DNA of 56,710 nucleotides from Cysteiniphilum sp. JM-1 (lineage in GTDB: Bacteria; Pseudomonadota; Gammaproteobacteria; Francisellales; Francisellaceae), in the NCBI RefSeq assembly GCF_008711525.1, contig NZ_VXKS01000016.1, positions 1 to 56,710 on the forward strand, written 5' to 3'. Both the position numbers and the translations under genes were made by a program. This document shows, in pieces, positions 25,804 through 34,435 of this stretch. The notes under the pieces are model-generated. The model searched no databases and had not been told where the DNA came from. It worked only from the letters and a program-made list of their open reading frames with translations. How positions within the stretch are numbered: the stretch's first letter is position 1; each line of letters opens with the position of its first letter.

Positions 25804-27000
25804 TTATTGACTCCCATTACTTAGTCTGACTATTGCATGCATAACCGAGCTATAGCTAATTTTTTCTTGTTCTAAACGTAAGTTTTGAGTATAGGTATTT
25901 CCCACAAGTTGTTGATATAAATGCTCTTCATCAACTGTTAGACGCAGTAATTTGCGATGCTCAGGCTTTGGCTCAACACCCCAAAATTCGCTATGTGCCA
26001 ATAGAGTTTCTTGATCCATTAATAAGCTTTTAACTTTGGGGAATTTTGCACGCAATTGATCTAAAATAGCAAAGCCATGTGTATCAATATCTCCCCAATA
26101 ATAGATATTCATGTCATTTAACCAGGAGACTTTTGCAAGGTGGTCAAAACCATACCCTGCACCAAATATAACCATACTATTGGTCAATTGAGGAAAAGAT
26201 AAGAAATTGATTTCATTCTCTGTGATAAAAACATTTTTTAAGCTGTGCTGTATTTGCGGTAAAGATATCAGTTCCTTAAAATCATTATCTGCTAAAGTGA
26301 AATCCTGCTGTTTACCCAAGATAAACTGTAACTGTTGATCCAATAATCGAAAGCGCACGAATAAGGGTTTGGTTTTAAATCCCAATTGCTTTTCAAAGTT
26401 GCGACTATTGAGTAGTGATAAATCTCTCTCAGTAAGCACTAATGGCAGCATCTGTAGCAATAGTGCCTTGTTACGTTCAATAAACTTAGTGTCAACTGTT
26501 GCAATATCGACCTGCCTAAGATAAATATTTGGATTGGGATTTTTCTTTAACCAATTGATTACTTTAAGTAGACGAGACCAGTCATCTGCAATCTCCAATG
26601 CCTTTAACGGATATTTTTCAAGCCATAGCAAAAGCGCGGGTTGAACTTTATGTGTGTAGGTAATCATTTTGCTAAATTGTTGATACGCTTGAAATTTTCC
26701 TAGCCATTTGACAGCACTTTCAAGATCAGGAATCGATGCGCCGCAAGGGATGGTGTTTTCGCCCAATATACGATGGTTAATCGTCTTAAAATCAATGTCG
26801 GGGTAGTGATGTGCTTTGATTTCAGCAATCCATTTTCTCACCTCATCAAAGCGATCTACTAGCTCTTGAGTATTAGGCTTTTTAAAGCTTAAGCGTTTTG
26901 GAAAGTAGCTTTCATCAGCTAATATACTTCTAAGTAATGCACCGCTATTCCATAGTTTTAGAGCTTCCTGTCGCAAGCATTTAGGTGTTGTCCACTGCAT
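25804..27000 (-). CDS. jetD: Wadjet nuclease subunit JetD
   Basis: The 398-residue protein has an N-terminal DUF3322-type region (1-190) and a C-terminal DUF2220/Toprim-like domain. Catalytic acidic residues are visible in ITENEINFL (about 259-267) and WGDIDTHGFAILDQLR (D304, D306). JetD is the topoisomerase-VI/Spo11-like nuclease that cleaves small closed circular DNA after loop extrusion by JetABC. Its ATG directly abuts the jetC stop (TAAATG), which implies coupled translation. Confidence 0.93.
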   Translation of the reverse strand: MQWTTPKCLRQEALKLWNSGALLRSILADESYFPKRLSFKKPNTQELVDRFDEVRKWIAEIKAHHYPDIDFKTINHRILGENTIPCGASIPDLESAVKWLGKFQAYQQFSKMITYTHKVQPALLLWLEKYPLKALEIADDWSRLLKVINWLKKNPNPNIYLRQVDIATVDTKFIERNKALLLQMLPLVLTERDLSLLNSRNFEKQLGFKTKPLFVRFRLLDQQLQFILGKQQDFTLADNDFKELISLPQIQHSLKNVFITENEINFLSFPQLTNSMVIFGAGYGFDHLAKVSWLNDMNIYYWGDIDTHGFAILDQLRAKFPKVKSLLMDQETLLAHSEFWGVEPKPEHRKLLRLTVDEEHLYQQLVGNTYTQNLRLEQEKISYSSVMHAIVRLSNGSQ

Positions 27001-30000
27001 TTAAGTCACAGTATCTTCTAAGGCAAGCACTTTGGCTTTTTCTTCTTGATATTCACGAATACTTAGATTACGCACTTTGGAAGATTTGCCACCTTCATTA
27101 TGCACAAAACCAACATTTGACACATGTGGTTCAATAATATGAATCTTTTGGAGTGGTGTGACAATAAGCAGCTGCAAATTGAGCTTTTTAAATAACGTCA
27201 AACCATATTGCGCTGACTCATCAGAGCCACGGCCAAATGCCTCATCAATAACCACAAAGCGAAAGGTTCGCGATCTCGTATTTGTCCATTCCAAGCCAAA
27301 TTGATAGGCTAAACTTGCAGCAAGAATGGTGTAGGCTAGTTTTTCTTTTTGTCCACCTGATTTACCGCCTGAGTCAGAGTAATGTTCAAACTCAGTATCA
27401 TCTTCATGCCAACGCTCTGATGCTGAGAAGTTAAACCAATTACGTACATCGGTGACTTTAGCGCTCCAACGCTTGTCTTGATCACTCAAGCCCTCTCGTC
27501 CACGAAAACGCTCAATAATCTGCTTAACCTGTAAATATTTTGCCTCGGAATATTGCGTATCATCAGAGCCTGTGAGGCTTCCTTCAGTACAAGCGCGCAG
27601 CTCACTCTGGAAATTACGAATATCTGCATCTTGTGTTACAGACGCCTCTAATAGAATATAACGCCCAGGATTATAATCGATCTGCCCTAAGGAGTTATTG
27701 ATCTGCGTAATACGCTCTTTAATTGTTTCACGTTCACGATTAAGCTGTGACTGAAAGTTGGCAATTTCACGAATGGTATTTTCATTTAAAAGCTCTTTAA
27801 ATCTGGCCTCAAAGCGCGGCAAGTCATCCGCTTGCAAATTATCAAGCATAGCCTGATATTCATGATGTGCCTCAACGCTAGCATCAACCTCTTGTGTCTC
27901 CAATGGATAGACATTTTTATAATGGCTCATCGCTTTGATAATTTTCTCTTGTAGTAAACTTAATTTGCGACTTTCATTATCAATCTTTTTCTGCAAATAG
28001 CCTCTGAGTTCCTGTTCTTTATTATCACATGACTCAAGCGTCAAATTATGTTCAGCAAAGGCTTCAACGCGTAGCAGTTCTACTTGTTCAAAATAAACAC
28101 TTGCTTGTTGGCTATCTTCTTGTGCTAAAAATTCATCAATTATTTGCTTAAGATCATTGATGTCAGCTTGCTTTTGTTCAGCTTTGGAGCGAGAATCTTT
28201 TTCTTGATCAAGCTTTTGCTCCATTTCAATTCGCGCATCTTCTGTTTGTTCAAGCTTTTGTGAGAGCATCTTTAGCAAATCAGAGGCGGATTCTAGTGCC
28301 TTTAATTCATCACTTAATGCATCGACTTTTAAGGCAACAGGTTTAAAGTCAAACTCTGAAAAACGCTGATATTCTTCTAGCTTACTTAACGCATTTAAGC
28401 TATTGAGTAATGCTTTTTCATCTTTTTTGAAGTTACTAATTTCTAAAGCAAAATCAGCCATTTCGGTTTCAAGTATTCTTTTTTTAGATTCGAGTGCTTG
28501 AATCTTTTGTTTATTGCTCCAACCAAGGACATAGCGACTTTGATCAGCTAATGCAAAACGATCATCTTTCTCATGGCGCTCATTACCGCCTTTAGTTTGA
28601 CCATTTTGTGTGATCGCTTTTTTCTCACGTCTGAACTGCTCTTGTGTGTCGCAGCAGGCTAAGTCAAAACGATGCATTAACTCATTTTCAAGCCAGATAT
28701 AAAACGGTGAGTCTGATTTGATCGACAGTTTGTGTACTAATGAATCCGGATGTAGGGAATAGGAGTTAGTGGTGCTGCGCTCACGTACCCGATAATATAC
28801 AATACGCCCTTTTAAATGTGTTTGGTCAACCCAATTAGCGACTGCGGCATAATGTGCCTCAGGAACCAATAATGACAAGCCAAAGTTACGCATCACACGC
28901 TCGATGGCGCCTTGCCATGACTTTTCATTTTCTCTGACTTGTAGAAGTTCACCGGCAAAGGGAAGATCTTCTTCATTTAAATTCAGCGCTTTACAGATAT
29001 CACTGCGAATATTGATTTGCGCTTGATCAATGTTACTCGTTCGTTTTTTTAGGTGATTAATGTCTTTTTCTAGCGTTTGATACTGCTCTTTTATCCGTAA
29101 AAAAGAAAACTCTGTTTCTTTGAGGTCATTACTTAACTGAGCTTGCTGATTCAGCATTGCTTCTTGCTGCAATGAGAGTTGGTCTCTTAGTGTAATAAAG
29201 GCTGCTTCATCGTCAACTGGACTTAATTCAAGCAAAGCCAATAATGATTTAAAACGTTCATATTTGCTTTGTCTATTTTGACAAAGTTCATTGGCTCGTA
29301 GAATTTCTTGCTTCAAATGCTCAATACGATTGCCACCATTTTCGGCAATTTGCTGTTTTAGATTAGTCTCATCTTCCCTATTTTGTTGAATTTGAGTTGT
29401 TAATCGCTCTATTTTGGCATGGGCGCGATTTAGCTCAACTTGTATATTATCAAGACGTTTTTCAGCAAGTGTCTTTTTGTGTGTCCAAAAAAATGGCTTT
29501 AATGCATCTCGGCAAGATTTCAAAAGATCAATCGTTGCAACTTGCTGATTAAATTGCTGGCAATTATCCGTCAGCGGCACTAATAACTCAATTTGATGCT
29601 TGGCTTTAAGTACCGCACTATGAGCATGATTTAAGTCGTCAAAGTGGTCGATCAATGCTTTAATACGTTGATCAACTTCAAATGGCTCTAGCATATGTTG
29701 GCGCACAAATTCTGTAAGATTCCCAACAGATTTCATCGAAACAGTTTGATGAAACAAATCCAGTGCCTGCTCATTATCAATCCCAAAACGACGGCGAAAC
29801 CATGCGCTATATTGTGGGAAGCGTTCCATAAGCTCATGACCTTCATCTCTTAATCGCTTCTTAAGTTTCGTTATCTCGGTGCCAAAACGACTGAAGTCTT
29901 GTGCAATTGATAGCTCGGCTTCAGCGCCGACAAAAAACCGCTCAGGTTGACCTTGAATATCTTTCATCCAAAAGACTTGAGCTAAGGTAATGACTTGATT

Positions 30001-30405
30001 GAATCCCTTGTTACGGAAAACACCCAAAATCACTGAATAATTATTGTGATCACGCAAAGCGACAGGCTTTGCTTTGCCACTTAGATCGTTGCGCTCTGAT
30101 TTATAATGTCCCAAAACATAAGATCTTAGCGAGCGTTCTTTGGTGTCAGCGCCAGCAGCTTTATTGTATGCAATGCGTTGCGCTGGCACCAATAGCGTTG
30201 TCACAGCGTCAACTAAGGTTGATTTGCCAGAACCGATATCTCCGGTTAATAGCCCATTTCTACCATCTAACTGCAAACGCCACACTTGCTTATCAAAGGT
30301 GCCCCAGTTATAGACTTCAAGTCTTTCCAAACGAAATCCACTTAAGCGAACATCTTCTAAATCGTCAAAATCTTCGATCGTTTCTAAGTTCAACTGTTCA
30401 GCCAT
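27001..30405 (-). CDS. jetC: Wadjet SMC-like ATPase JetC
   Basis: The 1134-residue protein has an SMC/MukB-like plan. A Walker A motif GDIGSGKST (55-63) lies near the N-terminus, and coiled-coil arms at about 270-480 and 640-850 flank a hinge-like region. Near the C-terminus are a signature stretch [20 protein letters not shown] and Walker [15 protein letters not shown] (about 1050-1063). JetC dimerises and extrudes DNA loops, using JetA as kleisin and JetB as the KITE subunit. Its ATG overlaps the jetB stop by one base (TAATG). All ATPase motifs look intact. Confidence 0.95.
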   Translation of the reverse strand: MAEQLNLETIEDFDDLEDVRLSGFRLERLEVYNWGTFDKQVWRLQLDGRNGLLTGDIGSGKSTLVDAVTTLLVPAQRIAYNKAAGADTKERSLRSYVLGHYKSERNDLSGKAKPVALRDHNNYSVILGVFRNKGFNQVITLAQVFWMKDIQGQPERFFVGAEAELSIAQDFSRFGTEITKLKKRLRDEGHELMERFPQYSAWFRRRFGIDNEQALDLFHQTVSMKSVGNLTEFVRQHMLEPFEVDQRIKALIDHFDDLNHAHSAVLKAKHQIELLVPLTDNCQQFNQQVATIDLLKSCRDALKPFFWTHKKTLAEKRLDNIQVELNRAHAKIERLTTQIQQNREDETNLKQQIAENGGNRIEHLKQEILRANELCQNRQSKYERFKSLLALLELSPVDDEAAFITLRDQLSLQQEAMLNQQAQLSNDLKETEFSFLRIKEQYQTLEKDINHLKKRTSNIDQAQINIRSDICKALNLNEEDLPFAGELLQVRENEKSWQGAIERVMRNFGLSLLVPEAHYAAVANWVDQTHLKGRIVYYRVRERSTTNSYSLHPDSLVHKLSIKSDSPFYIWLENELMHRFDLACCDTQEQFRREKKAITQNGQTKGGNERHEKDDRFALADQSRYVLGWSNKQKIQALESKKRILETEMADFALEISNFKKDEKALLNSLNALSKLEEYQRFSEFDFKPVALKVDALSDELKALESASDLLKMLSQKLEQTEDARIEMEQKLDQEKDSRSKAEQKQADINDLKQIIDEFLAQEDSQQASVYFEQVELLRVEAFAEHNLTLESCDNKEQELRGYLQKKIDNESRKLSLLQEKIIKAMSHYKNVYPLETQEVDASVEAHHEYQAMLDNLQADDLPRFEARFKELLNENTIREIANFQSQLNRERETIKERITQINNSLGQIDYNPGRYILLEASVTQDADIRNFQSELRACTEGSLTGSDDTQYSEAKYLQVKQIIERFRGREGLSDQDKRWSAKVTDVRNWFNFSASERWHEDDTEFEHYSDSGGKSGGQKEKLAYTILAASLAYQFGLEWTNTRSRTFRFVVIDEAFGRGSDESAQYGLTLFKKLNLQLLIVTPLQKIHIIEPHVSNVGFVHNEGGKSSKVRNLSIREYQEEKAKVLALEDTVT

Positions 30406-31076
30406 TATTTCTTATCCTGTAAATATTGCTTGTATTCAACAAGTTTATACTCAAACTCTGCCAACCATTGTGCGTCGACAAACGCCTTAATAATACGCTT
30501 GACCTCATAACGTGCTTCAGTTGCTTGAGTGCTTTGCTTGAGTTTATAAAGAAAGCCCAGTTCAACTACTTTGTTGATATGCTTTTCAATTTGGTCGGTG
30601 AGTTTTACCTCATTGCTTGATTCCGGCAAAAACACCTTTAACAGCTCAACAATCTCTGCTTTTGTTAATATCAAACGTGTATCTGAACCTGAAGCATCAA
30701 ATTCAGCGAGCTTCTTACGCAATAGGGCAAGTAATAAACTTACTGCAAATGACAGGGGTCTTCTGGCAAACAAGCGCAACTCTGGCGAGCTTTTAGTAGT
30801 AGCTATTTCACTTTCTTGCTGTTCATCTTGTTTTGCGCGCAAAAAGGCATAACCTTCTGCTTCATCTAAGATTAGTTCCAACCCCAAAATGTCGACATAA
30901 TCACAAATTTGTGCATGTAAACGAATCAAAGCGCTCCAACGCTTTGGATCGGTATCTTGATAAATAACACCCTTTAACAGGCTAATAACAATCACAGATA
31001 GTCCAACTGTCTGTGATTTGTCTTGTTCTTGAATATCATCTAAGTCTAAGCTTAACTGTTCACTTTCTATTGCCAT
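30405..31076 (-). CDS. jetB: Wadjet KITE-like subunit JetB (DUF4194)
   Basis: The protein has about 223 residues from ATG 31076, or 227 from GTG 31088. Two winged-helix segments are suggested: [20 protein letters not shown] near the N-terminus, and [20 protein letters not shown] in the C-terminal half. This matches DUF4194 proteins, the KITE-type (MukE/MksE-like) component that bridges the JetC ATPase and the JetA kleisin. It sits between jetA and jetC, in standard Wadjet order. Confidence 0.88.
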   Translation of the reverse strand: MAIESEQLSLDLDDIQEQDKSQTVGLSVIVISLLKGVIYQDTDPKRWSALIRLHAQICDYVDILGLELILDEAEGYAFLRAKQDEQQESEIATTKSSPELRLFARRPLSFAVSLLLALLRKKLAEFDASGSDTRLILTKAEIVELLKVFLPESSNEVKLTDQIEKHINKVVELGFLYKLKQSTQATEARYEVKRIIKAFVDAQWLAEFEYKLVEYKQYLQDKK

Positions 31077-31095
31077 TTCTCTGTACACTTCTTAG

Positions 31096-32574
31096 TTATT
31101 TTCTTAAATACAATACTCTAGGTAATGTCGCTGTTCTTGTTATCAACTCATCATGAACATTAGCCTGCCAACTAATTACATCCTCTTTAGTATCATCAAC
31201 AATCACATTAAAGCGATCTGTATAAGCATCACTGTCCATTTCTAGATAAGCAACAAGCTCAGCCAAACCTTGTGTTAATGGTCTTAGCTGACACAGTTCA
31301 TATAAACTCATCTGCGTTTTTTGTTGAAGATGTTTACGAATATGTTGGGCTATTGCTTGTTTATCAATAATGGTTTGTAAAAAAAGCGCACTTGAATCAG
31401 CTTCTTCTAGTCCTTCTTCTAACTTAATATTATTGAGTTTTACTTTAAGTGGAGGACGGTAAAGTGTACGCTCCATTGGTAGATCGATATTGGCACTTGC
31501 CACATTAATTGACATAAAGGTATTGTTAATATCTGACTTAAATAAGGTGTCTTTTTCAGTTAACGTAGCAGATTCAATACTGCGAATAATATCCATGATT
31601 CGCTTGTTTTCAAGCCATGCCTGATCATCCAAAAATCGTCGAAGTTGTGAGGATAACTGTGCGACTGTTCTTTGTGTATGTTCTCCTGCTTCCAACCAGT
31701 CATAATGAATGCGGTGTGTTCTTCTATCCGGTTGTAAGTCACTGATTGCGGGTAAATTAAGTGTTTCATGTAGCATCTGGCTAAATGCTTCTTGGCGTGC
31801 TGGTGACATAAGAAAGTCCCAAAACGCCTGAAAACTGGTGCCTTGATCAGAATCCGCAATCGCATCACGCTCGCCCATAATATCGGCAAGCAAATCGCCT
31901 TTTTTGCCATCCCAAAGTGCGATACGTTCGCGCACACTGCGATCCAATGAGCGAAAATTATGTTCAACTTGGCGAAAATCCGATAATAGTTCTCGTGCTT
32001 GTTGACTAAATTGCATAAAGCGATCTTTTAATGCGGTGTCATCTAATAATGTAATATTACCTTGGACAACTTGGGCAATCTCAGCATCTATTGCTTCACG
32101 TTGTTTTTTGAGTTCATTCAATCTGGTTTCAGGATCAACAGCACTACCTTGTGTAATCTGTTTTAGCAGATCAAACAACATCAACAACCTAGATTCGGTA
32201 CCAACAAAACTGCGCTGACCTAGTGATGATAACCAAGCAATGGCTTTTTCTGTTGCGGGCATGAGATCAAAATAAGCCTCATCTGAATCTTGACGATAAA
32301 ACTTCCTAAGCCAACCTTTTTCCATGGCAGCCCAGTCATTTAAGTAATCACGCGCAGATTTTGGGAAACTATCATCACCCAAGCGCTCTCTTAAATCATA
32401 TAACTGATCCTCAAGTGATTCGATTAAATCAGCTTCTGCAATAACGCGCACGTTCTCAGCAATAAATATGCGATTAAGGAAACTCACAATTAAGGGAGCA
32501 TGGGGACTTGCTAATAAGCGCCATGCTGGATGATTTTGACGTAATGACTCTAGCGTTTGATAATCAAGTTGCAT
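31096..32574 (-). CDS. jetA: Wadjet kleisin-like subunit JetA (DUF3375)
   Basis: The 492-residue protein starts at ATG 32574 (MQLDYQTLESLRQNHPAWRL), a typical DUF3375 opening; a TTG six bases upstream is less likely. A central helical part and a C-terminal segment (LYELCQLRPLTQGLAELVAY) follow. It is the kleisin of the JetABC SMC complex and the first gene of the jetABCD operon. No clear ribosome-binding site is seen. The 98-base gap to the upstream CBS-domain gene leaves open whether they share a promoter. Confidence 0.9.
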   Translation of the reverse strand: MQLDYQTLESLRQNHPAWRLLASPHAPLIVSFLNRIFIAENVRVIAEADLIESLEDQLYDLRERLGDDSFPKSARDYLNDWAAMEKGWLRKFYRQDSDEAYFDLMPATEKAIAWLSSLGQRSFVGTESRLLMLFDLLKQITQGSAVDPETRLNELKKQREAIDAEIAQVVQGNITLLDDTALKDRFMQFSQQARELLSDFRQVEHNFRSLDRSVRERIALWDGKKGDLLADIMGERDAIADSDQGTSFQAFWDFLMSPARQEAFSQMLHETLNLPAISDLQPDRRTHRIHYDWLEAGEHTQRTVAQLSSQLRRFLDDQAWLENKRIMDIIRSIESATLTEKDTLFKSDINNTFMSINVASANIDLPMERTLYRPPLKVKLNNIKLEEGLEEADSSALFLQTIIDKQAIAQHIRKHLQQKTQMSLYELCQLRPLTQGLAELVAYLEMDSDAYTDRFNVIVDDTKEDVISWQANVHDELITRTATLPRVLYLRK

Positions 32575-32672
32575 TAACAAGTAACCATTGCTTTACTAAC
32601 TTTATAAAAGATGGAGTATATACTACACATTCCATCGAGTATGTTATAGCTTTTCTTGAAATTAATCCTAAG

Positions 32673-33113
32673 TTATTGCTGAATATAATTAACCAAACTC
32701 TCGACTTCATCATGTTTCTGATGATAGCGTGAGCTTGCCCACTTACTTAAGTCACCAATTGATAAAAGTCCCAAAAAAGTATTATTGTCATCATAGACTG
32801 GCAAGTGGCGAATGCGCTTTTCAGTCATGAGTTGCAAGGCTTCTTGTGCGGTTTGATTGTGATTCATTGAGATAATATGCTCACTCATAATATCGGCGAC
32901 AATATGTTTTTTGAGATCTTGGTTGCGTGCAGAGACTTTAAATAAAAAATCACGTTCAGTGATAATGCCATGAAATTCATCGTTATCGATAACAAGTAGT
33001 GAGCCAACTTTATGTTCAGCCATTTTTTGTGCGGCTTCAAATAAACTGCTATTGGCACTAATACTAAAAACGCGTTTTTCTTTATTGACGATTTCTTTGA
33101 GTTTGCTATGCAT
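32673..33113 (-). CDS. tandem CBS-domain protein
   Basis: The 146-residue protein consists of two CBS domains (about 5-63 and 72-130). The repeated pattern HKVGSLLVIDNDEFHGIITE then KRIRHLPVYDDNNTFLGLLS is clear. Stand-alone CBS pairs bind adenosyl nucleotides such as AMP or NADH and often act as energy sensors. An AAGGAG site precedes the ATG, and a perfect dyad lies 26 bases upstream of it. It could be co-transcribed with jetABCD, but CBS proteins are not a known Wadjet part. Confidence 0.85.
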   Translation of the reverse strand: MHSKLKEIVNKEKRVFSISANSSLFEAAQKMAEHKVGSLLVIDNDEFHGIITERDFLFKVSARNQDLKKHIVADIMSEHIISMNHNQTAQEALQLMTEKRIRHLPVYDDNNTFLGLLSIGDLSKWASSRYHQKHDEVESLVNYIQQ

Positions 33114-33297
33114 GGGGTTGCTCCTTATGGTTTATGTCAGAACATCGTGTTCTTAGAGTATAGCCTAACGGTTGAGAGATATTTGTAAAGAGCAAATTAT
33201 ACGAGTGATGGAAAAAATGCTTTTTTGTTGTTGCGATTCGCAGGTGATGATGATAGCTTGTGTTTATTGTTATTGAAAAAGCTCAAGGAGGCTGGTG
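33114..33297. other. promoter region of the leu operon and CBS gene
   Basis: The 365 bases between the CBS gene and ilvE hold the divergent promoters, the dyad at 33139-33153, the leader ORF and the attenuator. A possible plus-strand promoter is TTGAGA (33172-33177) with a weak -10 near 33196-33201. I see no further gene. Confidence 0.4.
33139..33153. promoter_or_regulatory. perfect dyad upstream of the CBS gene
   Basis: AGAACA-TCG-TGTTCT is a perfect 6-bp dyad with a three-base spacer. A -10-like TATACT (minus strand, about 33157-33162) lies just upstream of it in the reading direction of the CBS gene, so a repressor bound here would block that promoter. The binding protein is unknown. Confidence 0.35.
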
Positions 33298-33378
33298 ATG
33301 TTAAAAACAATCAAAAAACACATGTTGCTTCCACTTTCTTTTTCCCTTGAACTATCTCTACGACTGCCTCGCTGGTAG
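33298..33378 (+). CDS. leuL: leucine-rich leader peptide of the ilvE-leu operon
   Basis: The 26-codon ORF has an AAGGAGG ribosome-binding site ending 6 bases before the ATG. Eight of the 26 residues are leucine, encoded by TTA, TTG, CTT (three), CTA (two) and CTG. It lies 100 bases upstream of ilvE, the first gene of a leucine operon, exactly where leu attenuation leaders sit. The last codons and the TAG stop fall inside a terminator-like hairpin. The composition is far from chance for such a position, so a regulatory leader is very likely. The symbol is by analogy only. Confidence 0.8.
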   Translation: MLKTIKKHMLLPLSFSLELSLRLPRW

Positions 33379-33395
33379 GCAGCTATTTAATTTTT
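33364..33395 (+). terminator. attenuator-like hairpin overlapping the leader stop codon
   Basis: CTGCCT (33364-33369) pairs with AGGCAG (33377-33382) around a seven-base loop, followed by CTATTTAATTTTT. The stem contains the last leader codons and the TAG stop. GCCTC of the 5' arm (33366-33370) can instead pair with GAGGC (33288-33292) in the leader's ribosome-binding site, which offers an alternative fold. Regulation by leucine supply is inferred. Confidence 0.65.
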
Positions 33396-33478
33396 CCTTT
33401 GTATTTTACAGTTATATTTTATTATTACGTTTAAGCAAACTAAGTAAATCACGTATCATTTTTTGGAGGATAACGTAA

Positions 33479-34381
33479 GTGAGTGAGCAGGTTTATATTT
33501 GGCAAAATGGTCAATTTATCGAGAAAGAAAAAGCGGTTGTGAGTGTCATGACGCATGCGCTGCATTATGGTTCAGCGGTGTTTGAAGGGATTCGTGCCTA
33601 TAAAACGCCAAAAGGCACTGCGATTCTAAAGCTAAAAGAGCATATGCAACGTTTTGATTACTCAATGCGTGCTTTGGGTATGAATCCGCCTTTTAGTGTT
33701 GATCAAATGTGTCAAGCAGTCATTGATACCGTTAAAAAAAGCGGGCTTGAATCTTGCTATATTCGACCATTGGCTTTTTATGGCGATAATCAAAGTGTTG
33801 GTGTATTGCCAAAGCCTGATCATCCGATTGAGGTAATTGTCTGGTGCTTACCAATGGGGCGTTATTTGGCAGCTGAAAGTGTTGATGTGATGGTCAGTAA
33901 ATATATTCGTATTCACCCGCAGTCAACCATATGTGACGCAAAAATATCAGGTCATTATGTTAATAGCATGCTTGCCAGCATGCAGATTCGTGGCACGCAT
34001 TATCATGAGTCTTTGTTGTTGGATGCGGATGGTAATGTGGCTGAAGGGGCAGCGCAAAATATCTTTTATGTTAAGAGCAATGAGATTTTTACGACACCTT
34101 TGGGTACGATCTTGGATGGTATTACACGACGGATGATTATTCAAATTGCCAAGGAACAGGGCTATACGGTGCATGAGCAGTATTTCAAAGTCGAAGATAT
34201 TATTAATGCCGATGAAGCATTTTTTAGTGGTACGGCTGCTGAGGTCACCCCGATTCGTAGTATTGATGATCAAAAAATTGCCGGTCACGGTGAAATCGGG
34301 CGTGTTACTAAACATATCAAGCAATGTTTTAGTGAAATCACTCAAGGCATTAAAGCATCTGACGCCTTAACCTACGTGTAA
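33479..34381 (+). CDS. ilvE: branched-chain amino-acid aminotransferase
   Basis: The 300-residue fold-type IV PLP enzyme performs the last transamination to leucine, isoleucine and valine. Visible signatures are HALHYGSAVFEGIRAY near residue 27, the PLP-lysine segment DAKISGHYVNSML (about 157), and EGAAQNIFYVK with GITRRMIIQIA. The GTG start is supported by GGAGG 9 bases upstream. It heads the leu operon behind the leader peptide, so its expression is probably tied to leucine. Confidence 0.93.
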   Translation: MSEQVYIWQNGQFIEKEKAVVSVMTHALHYGSAVFEGIRAYKTPKGTAILKLKEHMQRFDYSMRALGMNPPFSVDQMCQAVIDTVKKSGLESCYIRPLAFYGDNQSVGVLPKPDHPIEVIVWCLPMGRYLAAESVDVMVSKYIRIHPQSTICDAKISGHYVNSMLASMQIRGTHYHESLLLDADGNVAEGAAQNIFYVKSNEIFTTPLGTILDGITRRMIIQIAKEQGYTVHEQYFKVEDIINADEAFFSGTAAEVTPIRSIDDQKIAGHGEIGRVTKHIKQCFSEITQGIKASDALTYV

Positions 34382-34400
34382 GGGCGTATGGCATACGCCC
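34382..34400 (+). other. strong intergenic hairpin between ilvE and leuA
   Basis: GGGCGTATG is mirrored by CATACGCCC immediately after the ilvE stop. It has no T tract behind it, so it is more likely an mRNA stability or processing element than a terminator. The leuA ribosome-binding site (GAAGGAGAG) lies 20-30 bases further on. Confidence 0.6.
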
Positions 34401-34435
34401 ATAAACAGAATTATTTTGAGGAAGGAGAGTTAACG

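Noticed and set aside
25804-32574. A new SMC-based defence system
   Set aside because: Order, sizes and motifs match the described type I Wadjet system, so it is not novel.
34382-34400. Intrinsic terminator after ilvE
   Set aside because: The stem is strong but no T tract follows, and leuA with a good ribosome-binding site is only 36 bases on, so transcription is expected to continue.
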